A DNA stretch of 64,000 bases from Luteimonas marina (GCF_007859325.1 NZ_VOHK01000003.1:372001-436000); one strand, 5' to 3'. Shown: positions 37,462 to 46,716, counted from the first letter of the stretch. Numbers and translations are program-made. The notes: a model not told the origin generated them from the letters alone.

Positions 37462-38259
37462 CTACTCGCCCTCGTCCAGCCCCGTCATGCCGAGGATGTT
37501 GTAGCCGCCGTCGACATAGGTGACCTCGCCGGTGATGCCGGACGCGAGGTCCGAGCACAGGAAGGCGGCGGCGTTGCCGACGTCCTCGATCGTGACCGTG
37601 CGGCGGATCGGCGAGTTCGACTCGACGTGGCCGAGGATCTTGCGGAAGCCGCCGATGCCCGACGCCGCCAGGGTCTTGATCGGCCCGGCCGAGATCGCGT
37701 TGACGCGGATGCCTTCCGGCCCGAGGTTGAGCGCGAGGTAGCGCACCGAGGCCTCGAGCGCGGCCTTGGCCACGCCCATCACGTTGTAGCTCTGCAGCGC
37801 GCGTTCGGCGCCGAGGTAGCTCAGGGTCAGGATCGCGCCCTGGCGGCCCTGCATCAGCGGCCGCGCGCCCTTGGCCAGCGCGGCCAGCGAATAGGCCGAG
37901 ATATCGTGCGCCATCGCGAAGTTCTCGCGGGTCAGGCCATCGAGGAAGCCGCCGGCGATCGCCTCGCGCGGGGCGTAGGCGATGGCGTGGACCAGGATGT
38001 CGAAGCCGTCCGGCCAGTGCTTGCCGAGACCGTCGAACAGCGCCACGATCTGGGCGTCGTCAGTCACGTCCAGCGGATACGCGGGGCCGCCCCCGAGCTT
38101 CGAGGCGGCATCCTCGACGCGCGATTTCAGCTTGTCGTTCTGGTAGGTGAAGGCGAGTTCGGCGCCTTCGCGGTGCATCGCCTCGGCGATGCCGTTGGCG
38201 ATCGAACGCTGGCTGGCGATGCCGGTGATCAGTGCGCGCTTGCCTTGCAGGAAACCCAT
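37462..38259 (-). CDS. fabI: Enoyl-[acyl-carrier-protein] reductase FabI (NADH)
   Basis: Last reductive step of fatty acid elongation. The 265-residue short-chain dehydrogenase has the FabI-type nucleotide opening [19 protein letters not shown] and the catalytic Tyr and Lys in [13 protein letters not shown] (Tyr-x6-Lys spacing), with LSYLGAERA just before. The substrate-loop [14 protein letters not shown] and the C-terminal [11 protein letters not shown] complete it. It is a normal FabI, not FabV, whose spacing is Tyr-x8-Lys. The start is the ATG at 38259, 26 bp after the stop codon of... no gene on this strand, since mltD begins upstream at 39617 and ends at 38286, so the two are probably co-transcribed. 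Confidence 0.94.
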   Translation of the reverse strand: MGFLQGKRALITGIASQRSIANGIAEAMHREGAELAFTYQNDKLKSRVEDAASKLGGGPAYPLDVTDDAQIVALFDGLGKHWPDGFDILVHAIAYAPREAIAGGFLDGLTRENFAMAHDISAYSLAALAKGARPLMQGRQGAILTLSYLGAERALQSYNVMGVAKAALEASVRYLALNLGPEGIRVNAISAGPIKTLAASGIGGFRKILGHVESNSPIRRTVTIEDVGNAAAFLCSDLASGITGEVTYVDGGYNILGMTGLDEGE

Positions 38260-38285
38260 GGGTGACTCGCGTGATGGACCGGGCG

Positions 38286-39617
38286 CTATTCTGCCACGGC
38301 CGTCGCGGCGGTCCCCGCCCGGGGCGGGTCGATGGCCAGCACCATGCCCGGCTGCAGCACGCTGCGTGCGTCCAGGCCGTTGCGCGAGAGCAGCTCGCTG
38401 CCGGGAATGCCGTAGCGCCGGGCGATCTTCCAGGCCGAGTCGCCGCGCGCGACGGTGTGCGTGCGCGGTGGCGCATCGACGCGGGCCGGGGCCTCGGGCA
38501 CGACGTGGGCGGAGGCATCGGCCATGGCGTCGGACATGTCGTCCGGGTCGCCGGAGGCCGGCGTCGGAGACGGCTTGCGGACAGGCGCGGGCGGGGGCCG
38601 GACGGCGGCTACCGCAACCGGCGCGTGCGCCGAAGGCAGGAGCACGCGCGCCGTGCCCTGGACGCGCGCGATGCGGCCGTCGCCGAAGGCCGGGTTCAGG
38701 CGGCGCAGCTGGGTGGCGTCGGCGCCGTGGCGGGTCGCCAGCGCATCCAGCGTGGCGATGCCGGCCGGCACTTCGGCGGCGGCGAGCACCGGCACCGGGC
38801 GATCCAGCGCCTGCAGCCAGGCGTCGCGGTCGTCGGCTTCCTCGAAGATGCACGACAGCGCATGCAGCTTGCGCACGTAGGCCATGGTGATCGGCGGCAT
38901 CGGCAGGGTCGCCGGGTCGGCGCTGGCCGGGCGCTGGCCGGCGCGCTTGAGCGCGCCCAGCAGGCGGTATTCGCCGGCGTTGTAGGCCATCACCGCCAGC
39001 CGCCAGTCGCCGGCGAACATCCCGTGCAGGGTCCGCAGGTAGCGCACCGCGGCCTCGGTCGAGTCCACCGGCGACAGCCGGCCGTCGTAGCCCGGGCCCA
39101 CCGCCACTTTCTGGTTGCGAGCGGTGAGGGCGATGAACTGCCACAGGCCGGCCGGCCCCTGCGGCGAGCGCGCGCCGGGCTTGTAGCCGCTCTCGACGAA
39201 GGGGATCAGCGCGTACTCGGTCGGCAGGTGCGCCTCGCGCAGGCGGTCGACGACGTAGCCGAACAGGGGCAGCACGTCGCTGCGCGGCGAGGCGAACAGG
39301 CCCGGCGCATGCGCGAAGTGCTGGCGCCAGCGGGCGCTGGCGCCGGGTTCGCAGACCGGATCGGCCAGTCCTTCGCGGAAGTTGCGGTAGATCTCGACAC
39401 CGCTGCGGGTGCCAGCGGGCAGGACCACGGACGGCGCCACGGGCGATGCTTCGACGACGCGCGGCTTCGGCAGCGGCACCGCCTCGCCGTCGATGAGGAT
39501 GCTGTCGGGCTGCGGCGGGGCGGGCGCCGGCGGGTCGGGGCTGTCGCCCGCCCATGCCGGCGCGGCCAGCGCGAGGGCGAGCGCGAGCCCGGTGGCGAAA
39601 CCGCTGCGCGCGCTCAT
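38286..39617 (-). CDS. mltD: Lytic transglycosylase with LysM (MltD-like)
   Basis: A 443-residue murein hydrolase that cuts glycan strands to 1,6-anhydro ends in the periplasm. A signal peptide (residues about 1-23, ending APAWA) is followed by a Pro-rich linker and the Slt-type catalytic domain with the acid Glu in [18 protein letters not shown] and [10 protein letters not shown]. One clear LysM domain ([20 protein letters not shown]) lies at the C-terminus and a weaker LysM-like segment precedes it. Unlike E. coli MltD no lipobox is evident, so it may be soluble. Its start overlaps the gloB stop codon by 4 bp (ATGA), so gloB-mltD is one operon. Confidence 0.88.
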   Translation of the reverse strand: MSARSGFATGLALALALAAPAWAGDSPDPPAPAPPQPDSILIDGEAVPLPKPRVVEASPVAPSVVLPAGTRSGVEIYRNFREGLADPVCEPGASARWRQHFAHAPGLFASPRSDVLPLFGYVVDRLREAHLPTEYALIPFVESGYKPGARSPQGPAGLWQFIALTARNQKVAVGPGYDGRLSPVDSTEAAVRYLRTLHGMFAGDWRLAVMAYNAGEYRLLGALKRAGQRPASADPATLPMPPITMAYVRKLHALSCIFEEADDRDAWLQALDRPVPVLAAAEVPAGIATLDALATRHGADATQLRRLNPAFGDGRIARVQGTARVLLPSAHAPVAVAAVRPPPAPVRKPSPTPASGDPDDMSDAMADASAHVVPEAPARVDAPPRTHTVARGDSAWKIARRYGIPGSELLSRNGLDARSVLQPGMVLAIDPPRAGTAATAVAE

Positions 39618-40378
39618 GCGCGGAAGCCGTCCTTCCAGCGCCGCAGTTCGGCGAAGGCCTCGACGCGATCGCCTTCGGCCAGCGGCCGGCGCGCCGCGAC
39701 CGCGGCGCGTACGGCCGGGGCGTCGATGCGCAGGAACGGGTTGCAGGCGCGTTCGTCGGCGAGGGTGGTGGGCAGGGTGGGGCGTCCCTGGTCGCGCATG
39801 GCGATGGCCTCTTCGTGCCGGCGCCGCAGCGCCGGGTTGTCGGGATCGACCACGCGCGCGAAGGCGGCGTTGGCCAGCGTGTACTCGTGCCCGCAGCAGA
39901 CCCGGGTCTGCGCGGGCAGGGCGGCCAGCCGGTCGAGGGCGCCGAGCATGTCGCGGGGCGTACCTTCGAACAGGCGACCACAGCCGAGGCTGAACAAGGT
40001 GTCGCCGCAGAACAAGAGGCCATGGCCCAGGAATGCGATGTGGCTCACGGTATGGCCGGGGACGGCGAGGACGTCGAAGGTCCAGGGCCCGATTCCGATC
40101 CGCTGGCCGTCGCCGACGGGATGGTCGATGGTCCCGATCCGGTCGTCGGCCGGGCCGAACACCGGCACTCCGGGCCAGCGCCGGAGCAGGTCCGGCACGC
40201 CGCCGACGTGGTCGGCATGGTGGTGGGTCAGCAGGATCGCCAGCGGCGCGGCGGCGCCTTCCGCGGCGGCCAGGACCGGCCCCGGCTCGCCGGGATCGAC
40301 CACCAGCCAGCGGCCGTCGTCGTCGGCCAGGCGCCAGATGTAGTTGTCCGACAGCGCCGGGAGTGGGCTCAGCTGCAT
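39614..40378 (-). CDS. gloB: Hydroxyacylglutathione hydrolase (glyoxalase II)
   Basis: Hydrolyses S-lactoylglutathione in methylglyoxal detoxification. The 254-residue metallo-beta-lactamase-fold enzyme has the metal motif [10 protein letters not shown], then [26 protein letters not shown] and [13 protein letters not shown], all expected for two bound metals. The C-terminal helical domain with [12 protein letters not shown] is the glutathione-binding part of true glyoxalase II. It starts 36 bp from the divergent methyltransferase gene and overlaps mltD. Confidence 0.96.
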   Translation of the reverse strand: MQLSPLPALSDNYIWRLADDDGRWLVVDPGEPGPVLAAAEGAAAPLAILLTHHHADHVGGVPDLLRRWPGVPVFGPADDRIGTIDHPVGDGQRIGIGPWTFDVLAVPGHTVSHIAFLGHGLLFCGDTLFSLGCGRLFEGTPRDMLGALDRLAALPAQTRVCCGHEYTLANAAFARVVDPDNPALRRRHEEAIAMRDQGRPTLPTTLADERACNPFLRIDAPAVRAAVAARRPLAEGDRVEAFAELRRWKDGFRA

Positions 40379-40401
40379 CGGTGGGAAGGTCCGGCTGCCC
40401 G

Positions 40402-40407
40402 TAGAAT
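40402..40407 (+). promoter_or_regulatory. -10 element TAGAAT before the methyltransferase gene
   Basis: TAGAAT ends 7 bp before the ATG at 40415, so the RNA would begin at or next to that codon. It overlaps the earlier candidate ATG at 40406, which argues against using that one. Confidence 0.5.
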
Positions 40408-40414
40408 GACGACC

Positions 40415-41077
40415 ATGCCCTCGATGTCGCCGACCCGTCAATCCGGGCAAACGATCCATGACTGGTTCCTGTCCGATGCCGGACAGGCCGTGCTGGCGAG
40501 CGAGGAGGACGCGGTCGCGCAGGCCCTGTCCGACCGTCCCGGCCTGCCCTGGCTGTGGTGCGGGCCGGGGCCGCGCGACACCGCGGACGTCGCCGGGCGC
40601 GGTCTGTACCTGTCCCCGGACGGGGAACAGTGGCGCGGGCGGATCGCCTGCGGCCTGCCGCTGCCCCTGCCCAGCGAGGCCTTCGGCGCGGTGGTGCTGC
40701 AACACGTCGCGCGCCCGTCCGGTCCCTGCGGCCAGGGCCTGCTGGAGGAGGCGGCGCGGCTGCTGGTCCCCGGCGGCCGGCTGTGGCTGTTCCTGCTCAA
40801 CCCGCTGGCGCCGTACCGCTGGCGCTGGCGCGGGACCGGCATCACCGCCTCCGAGCCGCTGGCCTGGCGCCGCCGCCTGCGCGCGGCCGGGCTGGTGCCG
40901 GACGCGGTCTCGCAAGGCCTCGGTCCGGGCTGGTCGCAGCGGGTCTCGCTGCGGCCGCAGCAGGGCGCGGGCCTGCGCGCGGGCTACCTGCTGCGTGCGG
41001 AGAAGCGCGTGCTGCCGTTGACGCCGATGCGGAAGCGGCGCGCGCTGCATCTCGGCCCGGGCGTGTCCGCGGCATGA
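40415..41077 (+). CDS. Class I SAM-dependent methyltransferase-like protein
   Basis: A protein of about 220 residues conserved next to rnhA in xanthomonads and relatives. The middle ([17 protein letters not shown], then [22 protein letters not shown]) is the motif II-III region of class I methyltransferases. The glycine-rich motif I is weak ([11 protein letters not shown]), so SAM binding is probable but not certain. The substrate is unknown. The start is set at 40415 on the basis of the TAGAAT box; ATGs at 40406 and 40424 are alternatives. It overlaps rnhA by 4 bp. Confidence 0.75.
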   Translation: MPSMSPTRQSGQTIHDWFLSDAGQAVLASEEDAVAQALSDRPGLPWLWCGPGPRDTADVAGRGLYLSPDGEQWRGRIACGLPLPLPSEAFGAVVLQHVARPSGPCGQGLLEEAARLLVPGGRLWLFLLNPLAPYRWRWRGTGITASEPLAWRRRLRAAGLVPDAVSQGLGPGWSQRVSLRPQQGAGLRAGYLLRAEKRVLPLTPMRKRRALHLGPGVSAA

Positions 41078-41517
41078 GTGCGGTCGGCATCCACACCGAC
41101 GGCGCCTGCCTCGGCAATCCCGGCCCCGGCGGCTGGGCGGCGCTGCTGCGCTATGGCGGGCAGGAGCGCGAGCTGGTTGGCGGCGAGCCGCTGACGACCA
41201 ACAACCGCATGGAGCTGATGGCTGCGATCGTCGCGCTGGAAACCCTGACCCGGCGCTGCGAGGTGGTGCTGCACACCGACTCGCAGTACGTGCGCAAGGG
41301 CATCACCGAATGGATGCCGAACTGGGTGCGCCGCGGCTGGAAGACCGCCGGCGGCGACCCGGTCAAGAACCGCGACCTGTGGGAGCGCCTGCACGCGGTC
41401 AGCCAGCGCCACGCCATCGACTGGCGCTGGGTGAAGGGCCACGCCGGCGACCCCGACAACGAGCGCGTCGACGTGCTGGCGCGCGACGAGGCGATCCGGC
41501 AGCGGTCGGCGGCATAG
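41074..41517 (+). CDS. rnhA: Ribonuclease HI
   Basis: Cleaves RNA in RNA-DNA hybrids, removing primers and R-loops. The 147-residue product has the catalytic carboxylates in [16 protein letters not shown] (Asp), [12 protein letters not shown] (Glu), LHTDSQYV (Asp) and the late [13 protein letters not shown] (Asp), with the His-containing VKGHAG loop and the basic protrusion ([14 protein letters not shown]). Complete and normal in length. It overlaps the methyltransferase gene (ATGA) and precedes dnaQ. Confidence 0.96.
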   Translation: MSAVGIHTDGACLGNPGPGGWAALLRYGGQERELVGGEPLTTNNRMELMAAIVALETLTRRCEVVLHTDSQYVRKGITEWMPNWVRRGWKTAGGDPVKNRDLWERLHAVSQRHAIDWRWVKGHAGDPDNERVDVLARDEAIRQRSAA

Positions 41518-41520
41518 TGG

Positions 41521-41553
41521 TCGCGCGGGATCCCTCCCTGCGGTCGGGATGAC
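41521..41553. repeat. Single arm of family B repeat
   Basis: Half of a family B pair (GGATCCCTCCCTGCGGTCGG then GATGACAG) lies after rnhA. It is followed by the heptamer run that reaches dnaQ. Confidence 0.7.
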
Positions 41554-41569
41554 AGCTTCCGCTTCTTCG

Positions 41570-41597
41570 AATCACCAATCACCAATCACGAATCACC
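41570..41597. repeat. AATCACC heptamer array before the dnaQ start codon
   Basis: Four tandem 7-bp units (AATCACC, AATCACC, AATCACG, AATCACC) end 4 bp before the dnaQ ATG at 41602. As with creB, the array stands where a ribosome site is expected. Confidence 0.9.
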
Positions 41598-41601
41598 ACC
41601 C

Positions 41602-42333
41602 ATGCGCCACATCATCCTCGACACCGAAACCACCGGCCTGGAATGGAAGAAGGGCAACCGCGTCGTCGAGATCGGCTGCGTGGAGCTGATCGAGCGGCGG
41701 CCGAGCGGGCGCACCTACCACCAGTACATCAACCCCGAGCGCGAGTTCGAGCCCGGGGCGCAGGAAGTGACCGGGCTGACCCTGGAGTTCCTCGCCGACA
41801 AGCCGAAGTTCGCGCAGATCGCCGACGAATTCCTCGCCTTCGTCGACGGCGCCGAGCTGGTGATCCACAACGCCGCGTTCGACATGGGCTTCCTCGAACA
41901 CGAGCTGTCGCGGCTGGGCGACGGCTACGGAAAACTGCGCGACCGGGTGACGGTGCAGGACTCGCTGGAACTGGCGCGCCAGCGCTACCCCGGCCAGCGC
42001 AACTCGCTGGACGCGCTGTGCAAGCGGCTCGGGGTCGACAACTCGCACCGGCAGCTGCACGGCGCGCTGCTCGACGCGCAACTGCTGGCCGAAGCCTGGC
42101 TGGCGCTGACCGCGGGGCAGGGCGAGATCGGTTTTGCCAGCGCGGAATCGTCCGCGGGCACGCGGTCGAGCCGGGCGGCGGTCATTCCGATCGCCACCGG
42201 GCCGCGGCCGTCGATCGCGGTGCCGGTGGAGGACCTGGAGCTGCACCAGGCGCGCGTCGAGGCGATCCGCAGGAAGGCGGGGCGCTGCGTGTGGGACGTC
42301 GAGGCGCCTGCGGCGGAGAGCGCTGCCGGCTGA
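41602..42333 (+). CDS. dnaQ: DNA polymerase III epsilon subunit (3'-5' proofreading exonuclease)
   Basis: A 243-residue proofreading exonuclease. The DEDDh motifs are present: Exo I ILDTETTGLE, Exo II VIHNAAFDMGFLE and Exo III HGALLDAQLLAEAW with the catalytic His. The C-terminal 60 residues are the variable tail that in E. coli reaches the polymerase subunit. Its ATG has no Shine-Dalgarno and follows an AATCACC heptamer array after half a family B repeat. The order rnhA-dnaQ on one strand, where many enterobacteria have them divergent, is usual for xanthomonads. Confidence 0.96.
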   Translation: MRHIILDTETTGLEWKKGNRVVEIGCVELIERRPSGRTYHQYINPEREFEPGAQEVTGLTLEFLADKPKFAQIADEFLAFVDGAELVIHNAAFDMGFLEHELSRLGDGYGKLRDRVTVQDSLELARQRYPGQRNSLDALCKRLGVDNSHRQLHGALLDAQLLAEAWLALTAGQGEIGFASAESSAGTRSSRAAVIPIATGPRPSIAVPVEDLELHQARVEAIRRKAGRCVWDVEAPAAESAAG

Positions 42334-42360
42334 CGCTTGCGCGGCGACGCCCCTGTCGAC

Positions 42361-42436
42361 TGTCATTCCGGGCGCAGCGAGGAATCTGCTTCCCGATAGC
42401 AGTAGAAGCAGATTCCTCGCTGCGCTCGGAATGACA
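42361..42436. repeat. Family B paired palindromic repeat (copy 4)
   Basis: Arms TGTCATTCCGGGCGCAGCGA and CGCTGCGCTCGGAATGACAG between the convergent dnaQ and PP2C phosphatase genes. Confidence 0.85.
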
Positions 42437-42484
42437 GTCGTGATAGGGGAACGACGATCGTCTCTTGTCGAACGCTCTCGCGTC

Positions 42485-43189
42485 TCAGTGGCTGCGCACC
42501 AGCACCACGGTGACGTTGTCCGACCCGCCGCCGTCGAGCGCGGCCGCGACCAGCCCGTCCACACACTCCTGCGCGCTGCACTCGGTGTGCGCGAGCACGC
42601 GCGAGATGCCGCCGTCGTCGACTTCCTCGGTCAGGCCGTCGCTGCACAACAGCAGTTGCGTCCCCGGCCCGAGTTCGCCCGACAGCGTCTCCACGTTCAA
42701 CGCCTGCGGCTCGGTCACGCCCAGCGCCTGGGTCACCACGTTGCGGTGCGGGTGGCTGCGGGCCTGGTCGATGCTGATCGCGCCCTGGGCGATCAGCTCC
42801 TGCACGTAGCTGTGGTCCTGCGACAGCTGCGCGAGCTTGCCGTCGCGCCACAGGTAGGCGCGGCTGTCGCCGACCCAGGCCACCTCGAAGCGGTTGCCGA
42901 CCACGCGCGCGGCCACGACCGTCGTGCCCATCGGCAGCGCGTCGTTGCGCTGGCGCGAGGCGCGGATGATCTCTTCGTCAGCGATCCGGATCGCCTGCGG
43001 CAGGGGCGTGCCCTGGCGGGTCTCGCGCACGATCGTCTCGCGCGCGAGCGCGCTGGCGACCTCGCCGTATTCGTGTCCGCCCATGCCGTCCGCCACCAGC
43101 CACAGCCCAAGTTCGCTGTCGCCGTAATAGGTGTCCTCGTTCAGCTCGCGGCGCAGCCCGACGTGGGTGAGATGTCCGAATTCGATCAT
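42485..43189 (-). CDS. PP2C-family serine/threonine phosphatase
   Basis: A 234-residue metal-dependent protein phosphatase. The metal-binding Asp residues are visible in LNEDTYYGD, WLVADGMGGHEYGEVAS, LCSDGLTEEVDD and GSDNVTVVLV, and GTTVVAARV and VAWVGDSRAYLWRDG complete the core. It is a single catalytic domain, like PrpC/Stp1 of the bacterial Hanks kinase systems, but no Ser/Thr kinase gene is in view. The 187 bp upstream (43190-43376) hold nothing recognisable. Confidence 0.93.
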   Translation of the reverse strand: MIEFGHLTHVGLRRELNEDTYYGDSELGLWLVADGMGGHEYGEVASALARETIVRETRQGTPLPQAIRIADEEIIRASRQRNDALPMGTTVVAARVVGNRFEVAWVGDSRAYLWRDGKLAQLSQDHSYVQELIAQGAISIDQARSHPHRNVVTQALGVTEPQALNVETLSGELGPGTQLLLCSDGLTEEVDDGGISRVLAHTECSAQECVDGLVAAALDGGGSDNVTVVLVRSH

Positions 43190-43376
43190 GCGTGACCCGT
43201 CGGGTTCGGGCGGACTCGTGGCTCTTGGGCTGGATAACGCGGAAACACCGGTTTGCAGGTCAAGAGGATCGGCATGGTCGCGCGCCGGCCCGGCGGGGGG
43301 ACCGGGACGTGCGGGCAAACTAACAGAACGGCGGTGAACGGCGTGACGAGCGCCCTGGCGCGCCCGTACCGCCGGT

Positions 43377-46055
43377 TCAGGGGCGCAGGGTCAGCGAATG
43401 GATCGCGGGGCCGGGCAGGAACGGGGTCGGACGGCCGTGGACCCAGTCGTCGTGGCCCGCGCCCCAGAACGGCGACAGCGGGTGTCCGCTCTGGCCACCG
43501 GGCATGTGCATGAAGCCGTCGGCCTCGCGGCCCGGCGAGACCACCATGCGCTCGGACGCGCCGAAGGCCGGCCCCTGCACGCGGGGCATCATCGAATCGC
43601 CCGGCAGCGGGTCGGCGGGCATGCACAGCAGGCGCTTGCCGAGCGGGACCGCGCCCGCCAGCGGGTGGCAGATCGCGGCGGTGTTGAGCTCGCCCCAGGT
43701 GCGCTCGCGCAGCGGGCCCTGGGCCGCGAGTTCGTCGCGGACCTGCTTCGCCGCATCCTCCAGCAGCGCATCCCACGAGGCGAACCGGCGCGGCAGCAGG
43801 TGCGCTGGCCGCTGCTGCAGCAGCGGCCAGGCGACGCCCTCGAACTGCTGCAGCCAGGGCATCGCGAATTCCTCGCCCATGCTGGCGCGGGCCGGCGCCA
43901 ACAGCCCGTCGAGCAGGCGCGCATGCACCGCCTCGCGCCAGGCGCGGACGATGCGGTAGCCGGCCGAATCGACGCTGGCGCGCCCCTGCCAGTCGCTGGC
44001 GGCCGCGGCGAGTGCGTGCAGGGCCGGGGATGCGTCGTCGGCGCCCTGCGCGCGCAGCAGCTCCCACCAGCGCGTCATCAGGATCGCGCGGTCGTCGAGC
44101 TGGATCGCCAGCAGGTCGCGTTCGGTGAAGCGGTCCTTCGCCTGCAGGCCGTCGCGGATCTGGCGCTGGCGCGCGCCGAGGTCGTAGCCGCCGTCGCCGA
44201 TGCGGGCGAGGTCTTCGATGGAGACGACGCGGCTGTTGGCGGTCCACAGGCGCGCGGCGTCCGGCGAGCGGAGGACGGGCGATGCCGCCGTATCGATGCG
44301 CCAGGGCGGGCAGGGTTCGACGGGCTGGCCTTGCGACGGGGGTTCCGGGCCTTGATCGGGGGCCGGAGCGGGAGTGGTGGCATTGGCCACGAGATCGCGG
44401 GTCGGGCACCCCTCGCTGCGACCGGGCAAGGGGCCGAGCAGTCGCCAGGCGACGTTTCCGCCGGAATCGCCGATCACCAGGTTCTGCGTCGGGACCGCGG
44501 TGCGGTCGGCGAGCGCCAGCGCGGCGTCGAGGTCGGCGACGCGCGCGAAGTCCATCAGGCCGAGGTTGACCGAGCCCGGCATCTGCGCGGTCCAGCGCAG
44601 CGACAGCACCTTGCCGTCGGCAAGCTCGTGCAGGATCGGCCCCCAGCGGGTCTCGCGGACTTCGAACTCCACGGGTTCGGCGCCCGCGACCTGAATGAGT
44701 TCGACACGGGTTTCGACCGGTGTGCAGGGATGGCCCGCGCCTTCGGCGTCGGCACGTGCTTCGGCGCACGGCGTTTCCAGCGCCCAGTCGAGGTAGTCGC
44801 CGTAGCTGTTGGTGTAGCCCCAGGCGACATGCCCGTTGCTGCCGACGATCACCGCCGGCAGGCCCGGCAGGGTGACGCCCTGCACGTCGACGCTGCCGCC
44901 CGGCGCCGCCGCGTCCGGCCAGCGCAGCCGCGCGCGGAACCACAGGTTGGGCGCGCGCAGGCCCAGATGCATGTCGTCGGCGACGATCGCGCGGCCGTCC
45001 GCGGTCAGCGCACCGGACACCGCAAAGTTGTTGCTGCCCGGAAAGTACCCGGTCGCCGCAGGCGACCAGCCGATGCCTCTCTCCCGCACTGCGGGAGAGA
45101 GGGGGACCGCCAGCGGAGCGGGGGGTGGAGTGAGGGCAACGCTCTGTACGCCCGCCGCAGGCGACCAGCCGATACCTCTCTCCCGCACTGCGGGAGAGAG
45201 GGGGACCGCCCGCGGAGCGGGCGGTGGAGTGAGGGCGACGCCGTGCACGCTCGCCGCGGGCGACCCGCCGATGCCTCTCTCCCGCGAGGAAGAGAATGCA
45301 ACCGCCTCCGCATCCTCCCTATCCGACTGTTCCGGGGCCGGCAGCTTGCGCAGGTCGACCTCGTCGGCGGACGGCAGCCGCGCATCGCCCATCGCCTCAC
45401 CGGACAGCGGCGCGTCCCAGTTGCTGCCCGGATGGGTCAGCAGCGCGTACAGCGCTTCGGGCAGGTGCGGCTGCAGTTTCCACAGCGCCAGCTCGCGGGT
45501 ATTGCCCGCGTCCTGCAGGTCGAAGTACATCGCGTAGCCGGCGAGCGCGGTGTCGGCCGGCTGCCACGGCTGCGGCTGCTGGCGCAGCAGCAGGTACGGC
45601 CACGGCCGCGCGCGCAGCGCGGACAGGCCGGCGTTGACGCCGTCGGCGTAGGCCTGCAGTTGCGGCAGCTTGTCGCCGGCGATCGCGTCGAGGTGGGCAT
45701 CCACACGCGCGCGCATGCGGTGGACGCGGTGGCGCTTGTCGAGGTCGAGCGCGATCGCGCCGAACAGCCCGGACAGTTCGCCCGCCGAGGTGCGCCGCAG
45801 CAGGTCCATCTCGAAGTAGCGCTCCTGCGCGTGCACGTAGCCCAGCGCGCGCAGGGCGTCGGCCTCGTTCGCGGCGTCGATGGTGACCACGCCCAGCGCG
45901 TCGCGCTGGATCGTGACCGGCGCGGCCAGCCCCGCCAGCGCGATGTCGCCGTCCAGCGCCGGCAGGCTGCCGCGCAGCAGCCACCAGACCGCGAGCGCGA
46001 GCAGCGCCACCATGGCCAGCACGGCGATCAGGACGCGCTTGAGCCACTTGCGCAT
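43377..46055 (-). CDS. Penicillin acylase family protein with a 33-codon tandem repeat in the linker
   Basis: N-terminal nucleophile (Ntn) hydrolase of the penicillin/AHL acylase family, made as one chain and cut into alpha and beta subunits. The 892-residue precursor has an N-terminal hydrophobic segment (about 8-27), the alpha part (APVTIQRDALGVVTIDAANE, ALGYVHAQERYFEMDLL) and the nucleophile Ser341 in YFPGSNNFAVSG at the head of the beta part. The beta part includes SNGHVAWGYTNSYGDYLDW and LWTANSRVV. Residues about 253-333, just before the Ser, are encoded by 2.3 tandem copies of a 99-bp repeat and lie in the linker that is normally cut away. Substrate unknown: beta-lactam side chain, acyl-homoserine lactone or another amide. 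Confidence 0.9.
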   Translation of the reverse strand: MRKWLKRVLIAVLAMVALLALAVWWLLRGSLPALDGDIALAGLAAPVTIQRDALGVVTIDAANEADALRALGYVHAQERYFEMDLLRRTSAGELSGLFGAIALDLDKRHRVHRMRARVDAHLDAIAGDKLPQLQAYADGVNAGLSALRARPWPYLLLRQQPQPWQPADTALAGYAMYFDLQDAGNTRELALWKLQPHLPEALYALLTHPGSNWDAPLSGEAMGDARLPSADEVDLRKLPAPEQSDREDAEAVAFSSSRERGIGGSPAASVHGVALTPPPAPRAVPLSPAVRERGIGWSPAAGVQSVALTPPPAPLAVPLSPAVRERGIGWSPAATGYFPGSNNFAVSGALTADGRAIVADDMHLGLRAPNLWFRARLRWPDAAAPGGSVDVQGVTLPGLPAVIVGSNGHVAWGYTNSYGDYLDWALETPCAEARADAEGAGHPCTPVETRVELIQVAGAEPVEFEVRETRWGPILHELADGKVLSLRWTAQMPGSVNLGLMDFARVADLDAALALADRTAVPTQNLVIGDSGGNVAWRLLGPLPGRSEGCPTRDLVANATTPAPAPDQGPEPPSQGQPVEPCPPWRIDTAASPVLRSPDAARLWTANSRVVSIEDLARIGDGGYDLGARQRQIRDGLQAKDRFTERDLLAIQLDDRAILMTRWWELLRAQGADDASPALHALAAAASDWQGRASVDSAGYRIVRAWREAVHARLLDGLLAPARASMGEEFAMPWLQQFEGVAWPLLQQRPAHLLPRRFASWDALLEDAAKQVRDELAAQGPLRERTWGELNTAAICHPLAGAVPLGKRLLCMPADPLPGDSMMPRVQGPAFGASERMVVSPGREADGFMHMPGGQSGHPLSPFWGAGHDDWVHGRPTPFLPGPAIHSLTLRP
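45049..45300. repeat. In-frame 99-bp tandem repeat (family C units) in the acylase gene
   Basis: Copies begin at 45061, 45160 and 45259 (period 99 bp, 33 codons); the third is partial. Each holds the palindrome CTCTCCCGCA/TGCGGGAGAG followed by GGGGGACCGCC and GGTGGAGTGAGGG, as in intergenic family C repeats. Confidence 0.92.
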
Positions 46056-46230
46056 GGAGGATTCCCCTGTGGAGTCGGTCGATTCTAGTGGCGAGGGCGC
46101 CTGCCGCGCGCCGTGCGATGGGTAAGCGGCCGGGTAAATCGGGCTGCGATTGCAACTGATTCCGATTAGAACATCGCCGGCGGGCTTCGGGCAGGATAGG
46201 CGGCATCATTCCCGTCCGGAGCCGACCGCC

Positions 46231-46716
46231 ATGAAGGGCCATCCCGAAGTCGTCGACTACCTCAAGTTCCTGCTGCGCGGCGAGCTGGCCGCGCGCGACC
46301 AGTATTTCCTCCATTCGCGGCGCTACGAGGACCTCGGCCTCAATGCGCTGCACGCGCGCATCAACCACGAGATGGAGGAGGAGACCCAGCACGCCGACGC
46401 GCTGCTGCGGAGGATCCTGTTCCTCGAGGGCGATCCGGACATGCGTCCCGATGACTTCGAGCCGGGCAAGACCGTCGAGGAGATGCTGCGCAAGGACCTC
46501 GACCTCGAGTACAAGGTCCGCGAGAACCTCGCCCGCGGCGTCGAGCTGTGCGAGAAGCACGGCGACTACGTCAGCCGCCAGGTCCTGGTGGCGCAGCTGG
46601 CCGACACCGAGGAAGACCACACCTGGTGGCTGGAGAAGCAGCTGCGGCTGATCAAGATGGTCGGGCTGGAGAACTACCAGCAGGCGCGGATGGGCGAGGA
46701 CCCGTCGCCGGGCTGA
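46231..46716 (+). CDS. bfr: Bacterioferritin-like ferritin lacking the heme-binding Met52
   Basis: Iron-storage protein of 161 residues. Ferroxidase ligands match E. coli bacterioferritin: E18 ([11 protein letters not shown]), E51 and H54 (EETQHAD), E93 (DLDLEYK, for E94), and E127 and H130 (DTEEDH). The heme-ligand position is Thr52 instead of Met, so heme would not be bound by this subunit alone. The start ATG at 46231 (MKGHPEV) matches the family and is preferred over the upstream open frame. It stands alone on the plus strand with no visible bfd gene. Confidence 0.92.
   Translation: MKGHPEVVDYLKFLLRGELAARDQYFLHSRRYEDLGLNALHARINHEMEEETQHADALLRRILFLEGDPDMRPDDFEPGKTVEEMLRKDLDLEYKVRENLARGVELCEKHGDYVSRQVLVAQLADTEEDHTWWLEKQLRLIKMVGLENYQQARMGEDPSPG

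Noticed and set aside
43190-43376. A small gene between the PP2C phosphatase and the acylase
   Set aside because: No open frame in this gap has a ribosome site or any recognisable feature; the frames seen extend from neighbouring genes.
45049-45300. A CRISPR-like array in the acylase gene
   Set aside because: The units are joined directly with a 99-bp period and no unique spacers; they are in frame and match intergenic repeats. No cas gene is near.
46056-46230. A Fur box before the bacterioferritin gene
   Set aside because: The AT-richer stretch near 46150-46175 does not match the GATAATGATAATCATTATC pattern in any register.
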